A DNA stretch of 64,000 bases from JAJDXW01 sp965214795 (GTDB lineage Bacteria > Pseudomonadota > Gammaproteobacteria > HK1): positions 4,464,001 through 4,528,000 of the forward strand of contig OZ243976.1 in the NCBI GenBank assembly GCA_965214795.1. The letters run 5' to 3'. This document shows, in pieces, positions 9,829-18,033 of the stretch (its first letter is position 1; each line of letters opens with the position of its first letter). A program made the position numbers and the translations under genes. The notes beneath the pieces were generated by a model, which saw nothing but the letters and a program-made list of their open reading frames with translations, was not told the origin of the DNA and searched no databases.

Positions 9829-10878
9829 ATGGCGAGCGAGACCGAAGGGATCCTCACCACGGTGGTGGGCTCCTACCCGGTGCCGGAATGGCTGGTGGCG
9901 AGCCCGTCGGACGAGGCGCTCACCGACGCGACCCGCGTGGTGTTGCACACCCAGGAGGCGGCCGGGATCGATCTCGTCTGCGACGGGGAGCTCTACCGGT
10001 TCGACGTCAACCATCCCGAGACCAACGGCATGATCGAGTACTTCGTCCGCCCGATGGCCGGGATGCGGACGGAGATCGACTTCGACGAGCTGCAGGAGTA
10101 CCGGAAGCAGACCGGCATGGAGTTCCGCCGCCGGCCCCCGGCGGTGGCGGACGGGCCGATGGGGGCCGGGACCCTGGACCTGCCGGGGGCCTGCGGGCGG
10201 GCCCTCGCCCTTGCGGGACGGCCGCTCAAGTTCACCGTCACCGGGCCGCACATGCTGGCCAAGACCGTCGTCAACCGGCACTACCCGGACACCGAGAGCC
10301 TGGCCGAGGCGATCGCGGACGTGCTCGCCCGGCAGGTCGCCCACTGCCCCGCCGAGGTCGTTCAGCTCGACGAGGCCAACCTCCCGGGGCACCCGGAAGA
10401 ATGGGAATGGGCGGCGCGCTGCATCAACCGGGTGCTGGACGCGGTGCCCGGAGCCCCGGCCGTGCACCTTTGCTTCGGCAACTACGGCGGCCAGACGATC
10501 CAGTCGGGGAGCTGGCGCAACCTCGTCGACTATCTGAACGCGCTCCACGCCGACCACGTGGTACTGGAAACCGCCCACCGGCCGGCGGACGAGCTCGAGG
10601 CGTTCCGGGAGATCCGGCCGGAGATCGGCCTCGGGGTGGGCGTCGTCGACATCAAGCGGACGGAGGTCGAGACCGCGGACGACGTCGCGCAGGCCATCGA
10701 GCGGGCGGAACGGTTCGTCGGGCCGGGCCGGGTCCGTTACATCCACCCGGACTGCGGCTTCTGGATGCTCAAGCGGTCGATCGCGGACGCCAAGATCCGG
10801 GCCCTCGTCACCGGCCGCGACCTCTACGAGGGCCGCGGGACCGTTTCATGCCGGCCCGGCCGAAAGCCGGATGGATAG
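9829..10878 (+). CDS. Cobalamin-independent methionine synthase family protein (MetE C-domain-like)
   Basis: A 349-residue TIM-barrel protein related to the C-terminal catalytic half of MetE, the zinc-dependent methyltransferase fold also used by coenzyme M lyases. Start ATG 9829 is preceded by GGAGGG seven bases upstream; a competing ATG at 9822 is out of frame. Family signatures are TVVGSYPVPEWL at the N-terminus, VVQLDEANLPG, the zinc-ligand region HLCFGNYGG and the C-terminal HPDCGFWML, corresponding to the PDCG motif. The N-terminal MetE half is absent, so it is probably not a full methionine synthase. A role in thiol-dependent methyl or alkyl transfer within the neighbouring catabolic genes is possible but unproven. 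Confidence 0.85.
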   Translation: MASETEGILTTVVGSYPVPEWLVASPSDEALTDATRVVLHTQEAAGIDLVCDGELYRFDVNHPETNGMIEYFVRPMAGMRTEIDFDELQEYRKQTGMEFRRRPPAVADGPMGAGTLDLPGACGRALALAGRPLKFTVTGPHMLAKTVVNRHYPDTESLAEAIADVLARQVAHCPAEVVQLDEANLPGHPEEWEWAARCINRVLDAVPGAPAVHLCFGNYGGQTIQSGSWRNLVDYLNALHADHVVLETAHRPADELEAFREIRPEIGLGVGVVDIKRTEVETADDVAQAIERAERFVGPGRVRYIHPDCGFWMLKRSIADAKIRALVTGRDLYEGRGTVSCRPGRKPDG

Positions 10879-11278
10879 GGCCGGACGGCGGGGGGATGCA
10901 GGCAGAGCCGGCGAAGGGTAGTCCGGCCCGCCCGGGACCGGGGCCACAGGGGGGGATCATCCCGACGAGGGCCGGGACACACTTGGTCGTGGAACAGCCA
11001 TTCTCGTTTTGGCGTCCGACTTCACCCTGAGCCGCAAGTCCCCGACCGGGTTGCGGCGGGGCGTCCGGCGAACCGTCTTGCTGTCCATTTACCCATTCCA
11101 CAACAACGGGTTGGCCGTTCGACTGCCGTGCTCCCAGACTTTCACCGTGTCCGTTTGGAACCCCCACCGGCCGTGTCGTTGCCGTGAAAGTTTCTGGACG
11201 ATAAGGCGAGCGCGACCACCCGCAATCTCCCGAGGTGTCAAACCGAGTCGGTTGGTTCGTCTCGGTTGCGGTCCTTCG
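10879..11278. other. Intergenic stretch with a partial MITE R2 end
   Basis: These 400 bases between two convergent genes hold no convincing gene. A 43-bp piece of the R2 repeat family lies at 10996-11038. The rest is slightly less GC-rich than the surroundings, matching the adjacent HipA-like gene and suggesting the imported segment extends to here. Confidence 0.4.
10996..11038 (+). repeat. R2 MITE-like repeat, left-end fragment
   Basis: The sequence TTCTCGTTTTGGCG followed by ccgacttcaccctgag matches the first 43 bp of the full R2 copy at 21972 with two or three changes. No right end is found nearby, so this is a truncated copy. Confidence 0.7.
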
Positions 11279-13036
11279 TCAACGTTCCGGCCCCTTGTCC
11301 AGGTTTTCGCTCGGCGTCGCACGGCGGGTTGTCCGTGTTCCGCCGCTTCGTGCACGGAAACCCGGAATGCCGCTCGTCCTGTCCGGGCCCTCGTTCCCTC
11401 CTGTTTGCCCGTGGACCTGCTCGTCCTCGTTTCCCGCGAGCGCGCTGCGCCGTTCGCGTTCGAGTTGCGCTTCGAGTTCGGTCATGTCCTCCGGGCGTCG
11501 GCGCCGTGCTTCGACGAGCGCGAGTGCGAGCATCCGGATCCCCGCTATCGTGTGGCCCGGCACGGCGCGCTCCGTGGCCGTGTCGAGGCTTACCTCCATC
11601 GTGCCGTCGTCGTCCACGATTACGTCGATGGGCGTCGCGAAGCCGTGCGCTTCGTCGAGGGCGCGAATGCAGGCCCCGAGTTCCGCGCTTTGCGGCTCTA
11701 GCCCGCGTGCGCGTTTTGCGCGGGCCTGGCCGAGCATCGTCTCCCAGCCCCGCGTTCGCCGTGCTGCCCAGTCGAGCAGGTCTTCGACCCGCCGGTCCAC
11801 CGCGCGCTGATCGATGTTCTCGTCTTCGGTTCGGGCCCGGTCCCGAGCACTCGCGATCGCGTCCGGGAGGCCGCGGAAGACATCATTCACGGTAGCGATA
11901 ACCACGTCCGGATCCTGTCCGCTGTTCCGGGCGTGGGTGATCCACTGGATCGGTCCGATCTCCTCGAACCGGTGCTTCCCCGCGATGCCGAATGGGAGGT
12001 CGAAGGTGATCTGCTTCCGCACCGCGCTCCCTGACGAAACATCGTAGACCGGTGCGAGGCCGATGACCGGTTGCGCGGCCTTGAGGTCGTGCTGGACACC
12101 TGCGTTGCGGCGGTGCAGGTCCGCGTGGCCGAGTCCGATCGCCGCGGCGAGCAGTCGGCTGAGCTGCCCGCGTGCGGTCGGTGGGTTGGTCGCGGTGTCG
12201 GCGAGGACCTGGTCTGCTTCCTGCCACCCGGGCCCCCGCACTTGTCCGCGGTCGTACTTCAGTGCCGGAGGCCACCCCCAAGCCTGACAGAGTTCCTCCT
12301 GGTGGACGGGGACCATTCGGTTGGTGGTCGGATCCCATCTTCGGTCCGCTCGTTTGCTCAGCACCGCTTGCTGATCGCCGAACACCCGGGCTCGGGTCTC
12401 TGCGCTCCTGAGTCCGACCAGGGCGCAGGTGCGCTGACAGATCGCTTCGATTCCCGCCTCGCCAGGGAACCGGCTGTCGAGCTCGCGTTTCGCGATCCAG
12501 CCGTTGAGCGTGTGGTCGCGCGCGGCGCCCCAGCGGTCGTCCGCGAGGAGTGTGAGGCCGATCTTTCCGCGCACGCCCGACAGCGCTGATCGTCGTTCGT
12601 GGTGGGTCGTCGGCCGCCCGCGGCGCGCGCCGGCGGCGGTGACGGCGGCCTCGAGGAGCCGGGTTCCGATCTCCTCGTCGGTGAGTGTCGTGTAGGCATT
12701 CGACCAGGTTGGAGCTTTCGCGTCGCGCGCGAAGCTCACCGCGCCGGGGTACTCGGCCTCGGTGTTCCCCCACAGGACTTCGGCCGCGTTGCGCGGTTCG
12801 GGGGTGAGCCCCGCTTCGAGGCGCGCGGCGCTCGCGGCCACCGTCCACGCTTCGCGTTGTCCGTTTTCCGGCAGCAGTGCGGTGAGCCACCGATTGAGCT
12901 CCTCGCCGGTCGGTGTCGTCCATGCGGCGGACAGGTTTCGAGCGGCCGGATGGACCGTGAGCGGCTCGTCGTGGTTGTCGTCTCCGACGCCGACTTCGAT
13001 CGCGAGGTCCTCGTACAGATAGATGTAGAGCCTCAC
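11279..13036 (-). CDS. HipA-like serine/threonine kinase (type II toxin candidate)
   Basis: About 585 residues with the HipA-type protein kinase fold; classical HipA phosphorylates glutamyl-tRNA synthetase and induces dormancy. Visible landmarks in order are SALSGVRGKIGL (HipA N-subdomain), the ATP-site lysine in NGWIAKRE, VLSKRADRRWD, VHQEELCQAWG, the catalytic loop GHADLHRRNAGV and the metal-binding APVYDVSSG. I chose GTG 13036 because GGAG lies seven bases before it; the frame also opens at ATG 13093. It is about 150 residues longer than classical HipA, with a charged C-terminal extension. The upstream partner is a truncated S24-type gene rather than a HipB antitoxin. Base composition is a little lower in GC than its neighbours, suggesting transfer. 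Confidence 0.8.
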   Translation of the reverse strand: MRLYIYLYEDLAIEVGVGDDNHDEPLTVHPAARNLSAAWTTPTGEELNRWLTALLPENGQREAWTVAASAARLEAGLTPEPRNAAEVLWGNTEAEYPGAVSFARDAKAPTWSNAYTTLTDEEIGTRLLEAAVTAAGARRGRPTTHHERRSALSGVRGKIGLTLLADDRWGAARDHTLNGWIAKRELDSRFPGEAGIEAICQRTCALVGLRSAETRARVFGDQQAVLSKRADRRWDPTTNRMVPVHQEELCQAWGWPPALKYDRGQVRGPGWQEADQVLADTATNPPTARGQLSRLLAAAIGLGHADLHRRNAGVQHDLKAAQPVIGLAPVYDVSSGSAVRKQITFDLPFGIAGKHRFEEIGPIQWITHARNSGQDPDVVIATVNDVFRGLPDAIASARDRARTEDENIDQRAVDRRVEDLLDWAARRTRGWETMLGQARAKRARGLEPQSAELGACIRALDEAHGFATPIDVIVDDDGTMEVSLDTATERAVPGHTIAGIRMLALALVEARRRRPEDMTELEAQLERERRSALAGNEDEQVHGQTGGNEGPDRTSGIPGFRARSGGTRTTRRATPSENLDKGPER

Positions 13037-13135
13037 GCCGGTTCTCCGTGGCGGCCGCCCGGGGCGTTCGTGTCGTGCCGGGTCTGGTCCCATCGTCCTG
13101 TCGACGTGTCGAGAATCGTCATCGTCTTGATCTGA

Positions 13136-13396
13136 TCAGTCGATCGGTTTCCCGATGAGTGTACCGACGATGATCCCGTCGACGGCGAAGTCTTCAACGG
13201 CGAGATCGACAACGATGGTGTCGTGGTGCGAGTTCGCGGGCGTGAGCTCGACGTGCCGCTCGTCGATTCGCCGGTAGCGCTTGCAGGTTACCTCGTTGCC
13301 GAGCCGTGCGACGACGAGATCCCCGTCGTTTGCGACGGGGGCCGCCTTCACCGCTACCAGGTCACCCGTCCGGATCCCGAGATCCTCGAGGCTCGA
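13136..13396 (-). pseudogene. C-terminal fragment of an S24/LexA-type peptidase regulator
   Basis: The last 86 codons of a minus-strand frame encode SLEDLGIRTGDLVAVKAAP, then DGDLVVARLGNEVTCKRYRR and a hydrophobic end, DGIIVGTLIGKPID. This is the beta-rich C-terminal domain of LexA/CI-type autoproteases, with the catalytic lysine in EVTCKRY. The catalytic serine (GDSM region) and the whole DNA-binding N-terminus are missing. At position 13397 the sequence changes exactly into repeat R2, so the gene was beheaded at that junction. It lies 99 bp upstream of and codirectional with the HipA-like gene, so the intact gene was probably its transcriptional regulator or antitoxin-like partner. Confidence 0.75.
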
Positions 13397-13482
13397 TGTC
13401 TTCTCCTTGCGACTCGATCCGGGGCAGATCGACGATCGCGCCGGTCCCGCAGCGGAACCCGACGAGCAAAACGGGAATTGCC
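13397..13482 (+). repeat. R2 MITE-like repeat, truncated copy abutting the S24 fragment
   Basis: It contains the internal R2 module (gtcttctccttgcgactcg ... acccgacgagcaaaac) followed directly by the right terminal inverted repeat gggaattgcc. The left end and the second internal module are missing, and no target duplication is visible. It abuts the broken S24 gene. Confidence 0.75.
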
Positions 13483-13539
13483 GGTCGTGGCAGCACTCTC
13501 TCGTGATCCGCGCCACCTCCTCGGCGGGGCGGCCATCGT

Positions 13540-14691
13540 TCAGTCCTCCAGGTCTCCGACGTCGCGCCAGCGCCGCTCCGCCCAGCTCGCGTGTCCGAGC
13601 TCGGCGAGCTGCAGGCCCTTGGCCCCTTCCCGGAGGTCCCACGGGAAGGGGGCCTCGCCGTAGAGGTGGCGGATGAACCGCTCCCACTGGGCGCGGAAGG
13701 CGTTCGGGTACGCCTCGCCGTCCGGCACCTCGCTCCACCCCGCCGCGTAGTCGACGGCCGGCGGAAGGTCCGGGTTCCAGACCGGCTTCGGGGTGTTGAC
13801 GCGGGACTGGGTGAAGCAGCGGCGAAGCCCCGCGACGGCCGAGCCGTGCGTCCCGTCGACCTGCAGGGTGAGCAGGTCGTCGCGCCGCACCCGCACGCAC
13901 CAGGAGGAGTTGAACTGCACCACGACCCCGTCGTCGAGCTCGAACGTCGCGTAGGCGGCATCGTCGGCGGTGGCCTCGTAGGGGGCCCCGTTCTCGTCCC
14001 AGCGCCGCGGGAGGTGGGTGGCGCCACGGCAGCTCAGCGCGCGGATGGGGCCGAAGGTGTTGTCGATGAGGTAGCGCCAGTGGCAGAGCATGTCGAGGAT
14101 GATGCCGCCCCCCGCCTCCACCCGGTAGTTCCAGGACGGGCGCTGGGCCGGCTGGAGGTCGCCCTCGAACACCCAGTAGCCGAACTCGCCTCGGACCGAG
14201 AGAATCCGGCCGAAGAAGCCGGCGTCGATGAGGAGCCTGAGCTTGCGCACGCCCGGCATCCAGAGCTTGTCCTGGACCACGCCGTGCCGGACCCCGGCGT
14301 CGCGCGCGGCACGGAAGGCATCCATCGCCTCCGCGAGGCTCACCCCGACCGGCTTCTCGCAGTAGATGTCCTTGCCGGCCGCGACCGCCCGTTGCAGGAG
14401 CCGGGCGCGCCCGCCGGTGGTGGCGGTGTCGAAGAACAGCCGGTCCTCGGGGTCGGCGAGGGCGGCATCGAGATCGGCGGTCCAGCGGGCGATGCCGCAG
14501 GCCCGGGCGAGGGCCGCGACCCGGCCTTCGTCGCGGCCGACGAGGATCGGATCCGGCATCACCCGGCTTCCGTCCGCAAGCGGGAGACCGCCCTCGCGCA
14601 TGATCGCGAGCACCGATCGCTCGAGGTGCTGGTTGCGGCCCATGCGTCCGGTGACGCCGTTCATGATGATCCCGAGGCGGCGCTCGCTCAT
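13540..14691 (-). CDS. Gfo/Idh/MocA family oxidoreductase
   Basis: A 383-residue NAD(P)-dependent oxidoreductase of the Gfo/Idh/MocA family, usually acting on sugars, inositols or related polyols. The N-terminus has the Rossmann loop GIIMNGVTGRMGRNQHLE. The cofactor-site EKP motif is in YCEKPVGVSLAEAMDAF, followed by GVVQDKLWMPGVRKLR and the C-domain GGGIILDMLCHWRYLIDNTFG with its family Asp and His. The stop lies at 13540. The next gene upstream (ABC ATPase) ends only three bases before this start, so they are cotranscribed. With the importer and DapA-family aldolase this looks like an uptake-and-degradation operon for an oxidised sugar acid or similar compound. Confidence 0.9.
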   Translation of the reverse strand: MSERRLGIIMNGVTGRMGRNQHLERSVLAIMREGGLPLADGSRVMPDPILVGRDEGRVAALARACGIARWTADLDAALADPEDRLFFDTATTGGRARLLQRAVAAGKDIYCEKPVGVSLAEAMDAFRAARDAGVRHGVVQDKLWMPGVRKLRLLIDAGFFGRILSVRGEFGYWVFEGDLQPAQRPSWNYRVEAGGGIILDMLCHWRYLIDNTFGPIRALSCRGATHLPRRWDENGAPYEATADDAAYATFELDDGVVVQFNSSWCVRVRRDDLLTLQVDGTHGSAVAGLRRCFTQSRVNTPKPVWNPDLPPAVDYAAGWSEVPDGEAYPNAFRAQWERFIRHLYGEAPFPWDLREGAKGLQLAELGHASWAERRWRDVGDLED

Positions 14692-14694
14692 GGC

Positions 14695-15459
14695 TCACTC
14701 CATGCCCAGCAGACGGTAGATGCGGCGCGTGTAGACGCCGAAGCTCCGGTGGGTCTTGAGGTCGAGAGTACGCGGGTAGGGGAGGTCGATCTCGAAATTG
14801 TCGGCCATGCGGGCGGGGCCGGCGGTCAGCACCGCACAGCGCGACCCGAGAAACACCGCCTCCTGGATGCTGTGGGTGACGAAGATGATGGTCTTGCGGC
14901 TCTCCTTCCAGATCCGCATGAGCTCGAGGTTCATCTTCTCCCGGGTCAGCGCGTCCAGGGCGCCGAAGGGCTCGTCCATCAGGATGACCTGCGGATCGTG
15001 GACGAGCGATCGGGCGATGGCCGCCCGTTGCTGCATGCCCCCCGAAAGCTCGTAGGGGTAGCTCCGCTCGAAGCCGGCGAGGCCGACCATGTCGAGGAGA
15101 TATCGGGCGCGCTCCCGTGCCTCCCCCCGCCCGATGCCGAGGATCTCGGCCGGAAGCAGCACATTCTCGATGATCCGCCGCCACTTGAGGAGAAGCGGCT
15201 GCTGAAACACCATGCCGATGTCCCGCGCCGGGTCGAACGGCGTCTCCGCGTTGCCGATGCGGATCGTGCCGCCGTCGTGCGGATGGAGCCCCGCGAGCAC
15301 CTTGAGCACCGTGGTCTTGCCGCAGCCGGAGGGGCCGACCAGGGAAACCAGCTCCCCGGCCATCACGTCCAGGGTGACGTCCGAGACGGCGAGGAACTCC
15401 TCGCGGCGCCGCCGATAGACCTTGCTCACCCCGTGAAGGTGGATGAACGGCTCGCGCAC
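14695..15459 (-). CDS. ABC transporter ATP-binding protein (SsuB/TauB/NrtD type)
   Basis: The ATPase subunit of a nitrate/sulfonate/taurine-type importer. Walker A is GPSGCGKTT, the Q-loop is VFQQPLLLKW, the signature is LSGGMQQRAAIARSL, Walker B is VILMDEPFGALD and the switch histidine is in VTHSIQEAVFL. I prefer the GTG at 15459 (VREPFIHLHGVSK) because GGGGAGGG lies just upstream. This gives 254 residues, the usual family length; an in-frame ATG at 15498 lacks a ribosome site. The permease is encoded upstream and the binding protein lies at 18034 on the other strand. It powers import of an unidentified small anion or pyrimidine-like solute. Confidence 0.9.
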   Translation of the reverse strand: MREPFIHLHGVSKVYRRRREEFLAVSDVTLDVMAGELVSLVGPSGCGKTTVLKVLAGLHPHDGGTIRIGNAETPFDPARDIGMVFQQPLLLKWRRIIENVLLPAEILGIGRGEARERARYLLDMVGLAGFERSYPYELSGGMQQRAAIARSLVHDPQVILMDEPFGALDALTREKMNLELMRIWKESRKTIIFVTHSIQEAVFLGSRCAVLTAGPARMADNFEIDLPYPRTLDLKTHRSFGVYTRRIYRLLGME

Positions 15460-15604
15460 GCGCCCTCCCCTGCTCCCCGCCCCGTTCGTCACCGGCATCG
15501 CGGCGCGGCGTCGAGCCCGTCCGGCACGGACCCGGCGAGTGTGGGCAGGCGGCATGCGCGGCCGGCCGCCGGCCTTCGGTCGAACCCCGCCACGGCCCCG
15601 AAGG

Positions 15605-16375
15605 TCAGTCGAGCCGCGCGTCGCGGACCACCGCGAAGCGCTCCAGGACGAGGACCAGGGCGTACAGCACCACCCCGACGGCGGTGATGAGCAGGACCGC
15701 CATGAACATGGCCGCGGTGTCGAGCGCGACCTGCACCTGCAGCATCAGGTAGCCGAGGCCCTCCTCCGAGGCGATGAACTCGCCGACGATCGCCCCTGCG
15801 ACGGCCAGCACCACTGCCACCTTCATGCCGGAGAAGAGGTACGGCAGGGCGCTCGGGAGCTGGATCCGGGTGAAGATCTGCCAACGCGTGGCCCGAAGGG
15901 TGCGGACGAGGTCCAGAAGGTCCGGCTCGACCTCGTCGAGGCCGCGGGCGGTGGTGATGAGGATCGGCAGGAAGCAGATCGAGAACGCGATGACGATATT
16001 GGGGCCGAGGCCGTAGGAGAACCAGACGATGAAGATCGGGCCGAGGGCGACCTTGGGGATCATGTTGAGCGACACGATGAGGGGCATGAAGGCGTCGTTC
16101 AGCCGCCGGGACCAATTGAAGAGCAGGGCCAGCACCACCCCGACCGCCACCGCCAGCCAGAACCCGCCGAACACCGACGCGGCGGTGACGAGGGTGTTGT
16201 GCAGCCAGTCGTAGTTCCGGAAGTCGAGGAGGGTGGCGAAGGTCTCGACGGGGGTCGGCATGATGTAGGACTCGACCTTGCCGAGCACCACCCAGAGCTG
16301 CCACACGACCACCACCGCGACGTGCATGACCGCAATCAGCACCCACCGTGCGATGTTCTCCCGCCAGCTCGCCAT
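15605..16375 (-). CDS. ABC transporter permease (SsuC/TauC type)
   Basis: A 256-residue inner-membrane permease of the nitrate/sulfonate/taurine importer family. It has an N-terminal helix VLIAVMHVAVVVVWQLWVV and then about five further hydrophobic segments. The cytoplasmic ATPase-coupling loop EVEPDLLDLVRTLRATRWQIF has the EAA-type pattern, followed by LPSALPYLFSGMKVAVVLAV. The frame is open upstream through the DapA-like gene, but homology begins at MASWREN (ATG 16375). It pairs with the ATPase downstream and the periplasmic binding protein encoded divergently. It ends 145 bp before the ATPase start, a gap that contains no recognisable feature. Confidence 0.9.
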   Translation of the reverse strand: MASWRENIARWVLIAVMHVAVVVVWQLWVVLGKVESYIMPTPVETFATLLDFRNYDWLHNTLVTAASVFGGFWLAVAVGVVLALLFNWSRRLNDAFMPLIVSLNMIPKVALGPIFIVWFSYGLGPNIVIAFSICFLPILITTARGLDEVEPDLLDLVRTLRATRWQIFTRIQLPSALPYLFSGMKVAVVLAVAGAIVGEFIASEEGLGYLMLQVQVALDTAAMFMAVLLITAVGVVLYALVLVLERFAVVRDARLD

Positions 16376-16389
16376 CCGCTCCGCCGCTC

Positions 16390-17460
16390 TCAGCCGAGCC
16401 AGCGATGGAGGTTCCGGGCGACGAAGGCGTCGTCCGCGAGGTGGGGGTAGCTGGCGATCACCCGGTCGATCTCCTCCCGCTGGCCGGGACTCAGCCTCTC
16501 GTCCGGGTCGAGGCACCAGGCGCCGCGCATCAGGCCTTGGCGGTGCAGCACCTCGTGACCCCCCGCGATGCAGCCGCGGAAACCGTTCGCGACGTCGAAC
16601 AGCGCCGCGTTGCAGTCGGTGACCTGGGCGGCGAGCCCAAGGAGGTCCGCATCGACGCGGCCGGAATCGACCGCCGCGTGGGCCCTCGCGAGCAGCTCGA
16701 CCGCCGTCCGCACCCAGACGTTCCAGTGGCCGAGGAGGCCCCCTCGAAAGCGGACCGTCACGTACTCGCCGTCGCGACGCAGGACGTAGGGGGTCACCAG
16801 ATCGAGAAGAATGTTGTCGTCGTTCCCGGTATAGAGGGAGACGCGCTCTTCGGCCCGCGCTTCGACCACGCCGCGCACCACGTCCAGGGTGCGGTAGCGG
16901 TCGAAGGGCGCGACCTTGATCGCGACGACGTTGTCGATCGCGGCGAAGCGCCGCCAGAACGAGGCGGGCAGGGCAATGCCGCCGACGGCCGGCTGGAGGT
17001 AGAAGCCGACGAGGGGCAGGACCTCGGCGACCGCCGCGCAGTGCGCCACGATCTCGTCTTCCGGGGTATCCCGAAACGCGGCGAGGCCGAGAAGACCGGC
17101 GTGGTAGCCGAGGTCGCGGGCGGTCCGGGCCTCGTCCACGGCCTGGGCAGTGCGGCCGAGGAGACCCGCGATCATCGGGAGCGGCCGCTCGGTCCAGGCC
17201 CGGGCGGTGTCCATGGCCAGCGCCAGCACCGGCGCGTAGAGCCCGGCCTCGCGGATGGTGAACTGGGTGCTGTGCACGCCGACCGCGAGACCACCCGCCC
17301 CGGCGTCGATGTAGTAGCGGGTCAGGGCCGCTTGGCGGCGCTCGTCGAGCCGGCGCTCGGCGGTGAGGGCGAGCGGATGGGCGGGAATGACCGCGCCACG
17401 GCGCAGCACGGCCAGGACGGCGTCCGGAACGGGTTTGCAACCGGTCTCGGCTTGTCCCAC
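16390..17460 (-). CDS. Dihydrodipicolinate synthase/N-acetylneuraminate lyase family protein
   Basis: About 356 residues of a DapA-superfamily class I aldolase or dehydratase. The N-terminal AVIPAHPLALTAERRLDERRQ and GAGGLAVGVHSTQF are typical of a subgroup distinct from true DapA. The Schiff-base lysine is in NVVAIKVAPFDRYRT, and LVGFYLQPAVGG carries the conserved tyrosine. The frame runs upstream into repeat R2, so the longest version is artificial. GTG 17460 gives about 20 residues before the first conserved motif, and GTG 17409 is an alternative. The gene ends 14 bp before the permease start, so it belongs to the importer operon and presumably splits or dehydrates a keto-acid derived from the imported solute. 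Confidence 0.85.
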   Translation of the reverse strand: MGQAETGCKPVPDAVLAVLRRGAVIPAHPLALTAERRLDERRQAALTRYYIDAGAGGLAVGVHSTQFTIREAGLYAPVLALAMDTARAWTERPLPMIAGLLGRTAQAVDEARTARDLGYHAGLLGLAAFRDTPEDEIVAHCAAVAEVLPLVGFYLQPAVGGIALPASFWRRFAAIDNVVAIKVAPFDRYRTLDVVRGVVEARAEERVSLYTGNDDNILLDLVTPYVLRRDGEYVTVRFRGGLLGHWNVWVRTAVELLARAHAAVDSGRVDADLLGLAAQVTDCNAALFDVANGFRGCIAGGHEVLHRQGLMRGAWCLDPDERLSPGQREEIDRVIASYPHLADDAFVARNLHRWLG

Positions 17461-17543
17461 GATCTGCGAGGGCTCCGCGCGACGATTCAGCGGGTGAATC
17501 TCCAACAGATGCTCGATGCGGTCAAGTTGTCGGCCTGCGAACC

Positions 17544-17770
17544 GGCAATTCTCGTTCCGCTCGTCGGGTCCCGCGACCGGACCGGCACGACCGTCGATCC
17601 GCCCCCTGATCTGCTCCGGATCGAATCGCAAGGAGAAGACGGCTTGCGGCCCAGGGTGCGGTCAGCCGCCAAAACGCGCATGGACGGGCCGGCCACCCCG
17701 TCGCATGAAAAGGTCCGGCGTCGCGAAGACGGCCCTCCTGGGTCTATTTTCACAGCAAACGAGAACCGCT
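17544..17770 (+). repeat. R2 MITE-like element, full copy with inverted core
   Basis: A 227-bp element with terminal inverted repeats GGCAATTCTCGTT and AACGAGAACCGCT. The flanks 17533-17543 and 17771-17781 are an 11-bp direct repeat matching at 10 of 11 positions, consistent with a target duplication. The distal half (gcatggacgggccggccacc ... ccctcctgggtct) is collinear with the copy at 21972, but the proximal module of about 110 bp is present in the opposite orientation. It has no coding capacity of its own, yet it extends the frame of the adjacent aldolase gene. Confidence 0.8.
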
Positions 17771-18033
17771 GCCCGCGAACCGGCCCGCCTTCGGGCCGGG
17801 GACCGGCGTGCGCCATCGCCGCGCGCCGACACCCTGCGCTGGCGCCGCATTCGATCGCCCTCCCGCCGCGCCCCCATCGTCCGGCTCGCGGACGTGAAGA
17901 CTTCCCCCAATGACGGTAAGCTGCCCGCCGAGCGGTTTCCGGCCCGCCGCCCCCGATCCGAGGAGCGGGTGCCTTCGGCACGGACGGCGGAGCATCAGGG
18001 TCCACCACCGAAGAACCGAGGAGGAGAGTCACC

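Noticed and set aside
13136..15184. Long minus-strand frame joining the S24 fragment to upstream sequence
   Set aside because: Only the last 86 codons show homology; the rest overlaps the oxidoreductase and ABC ATPase genes in another frame.
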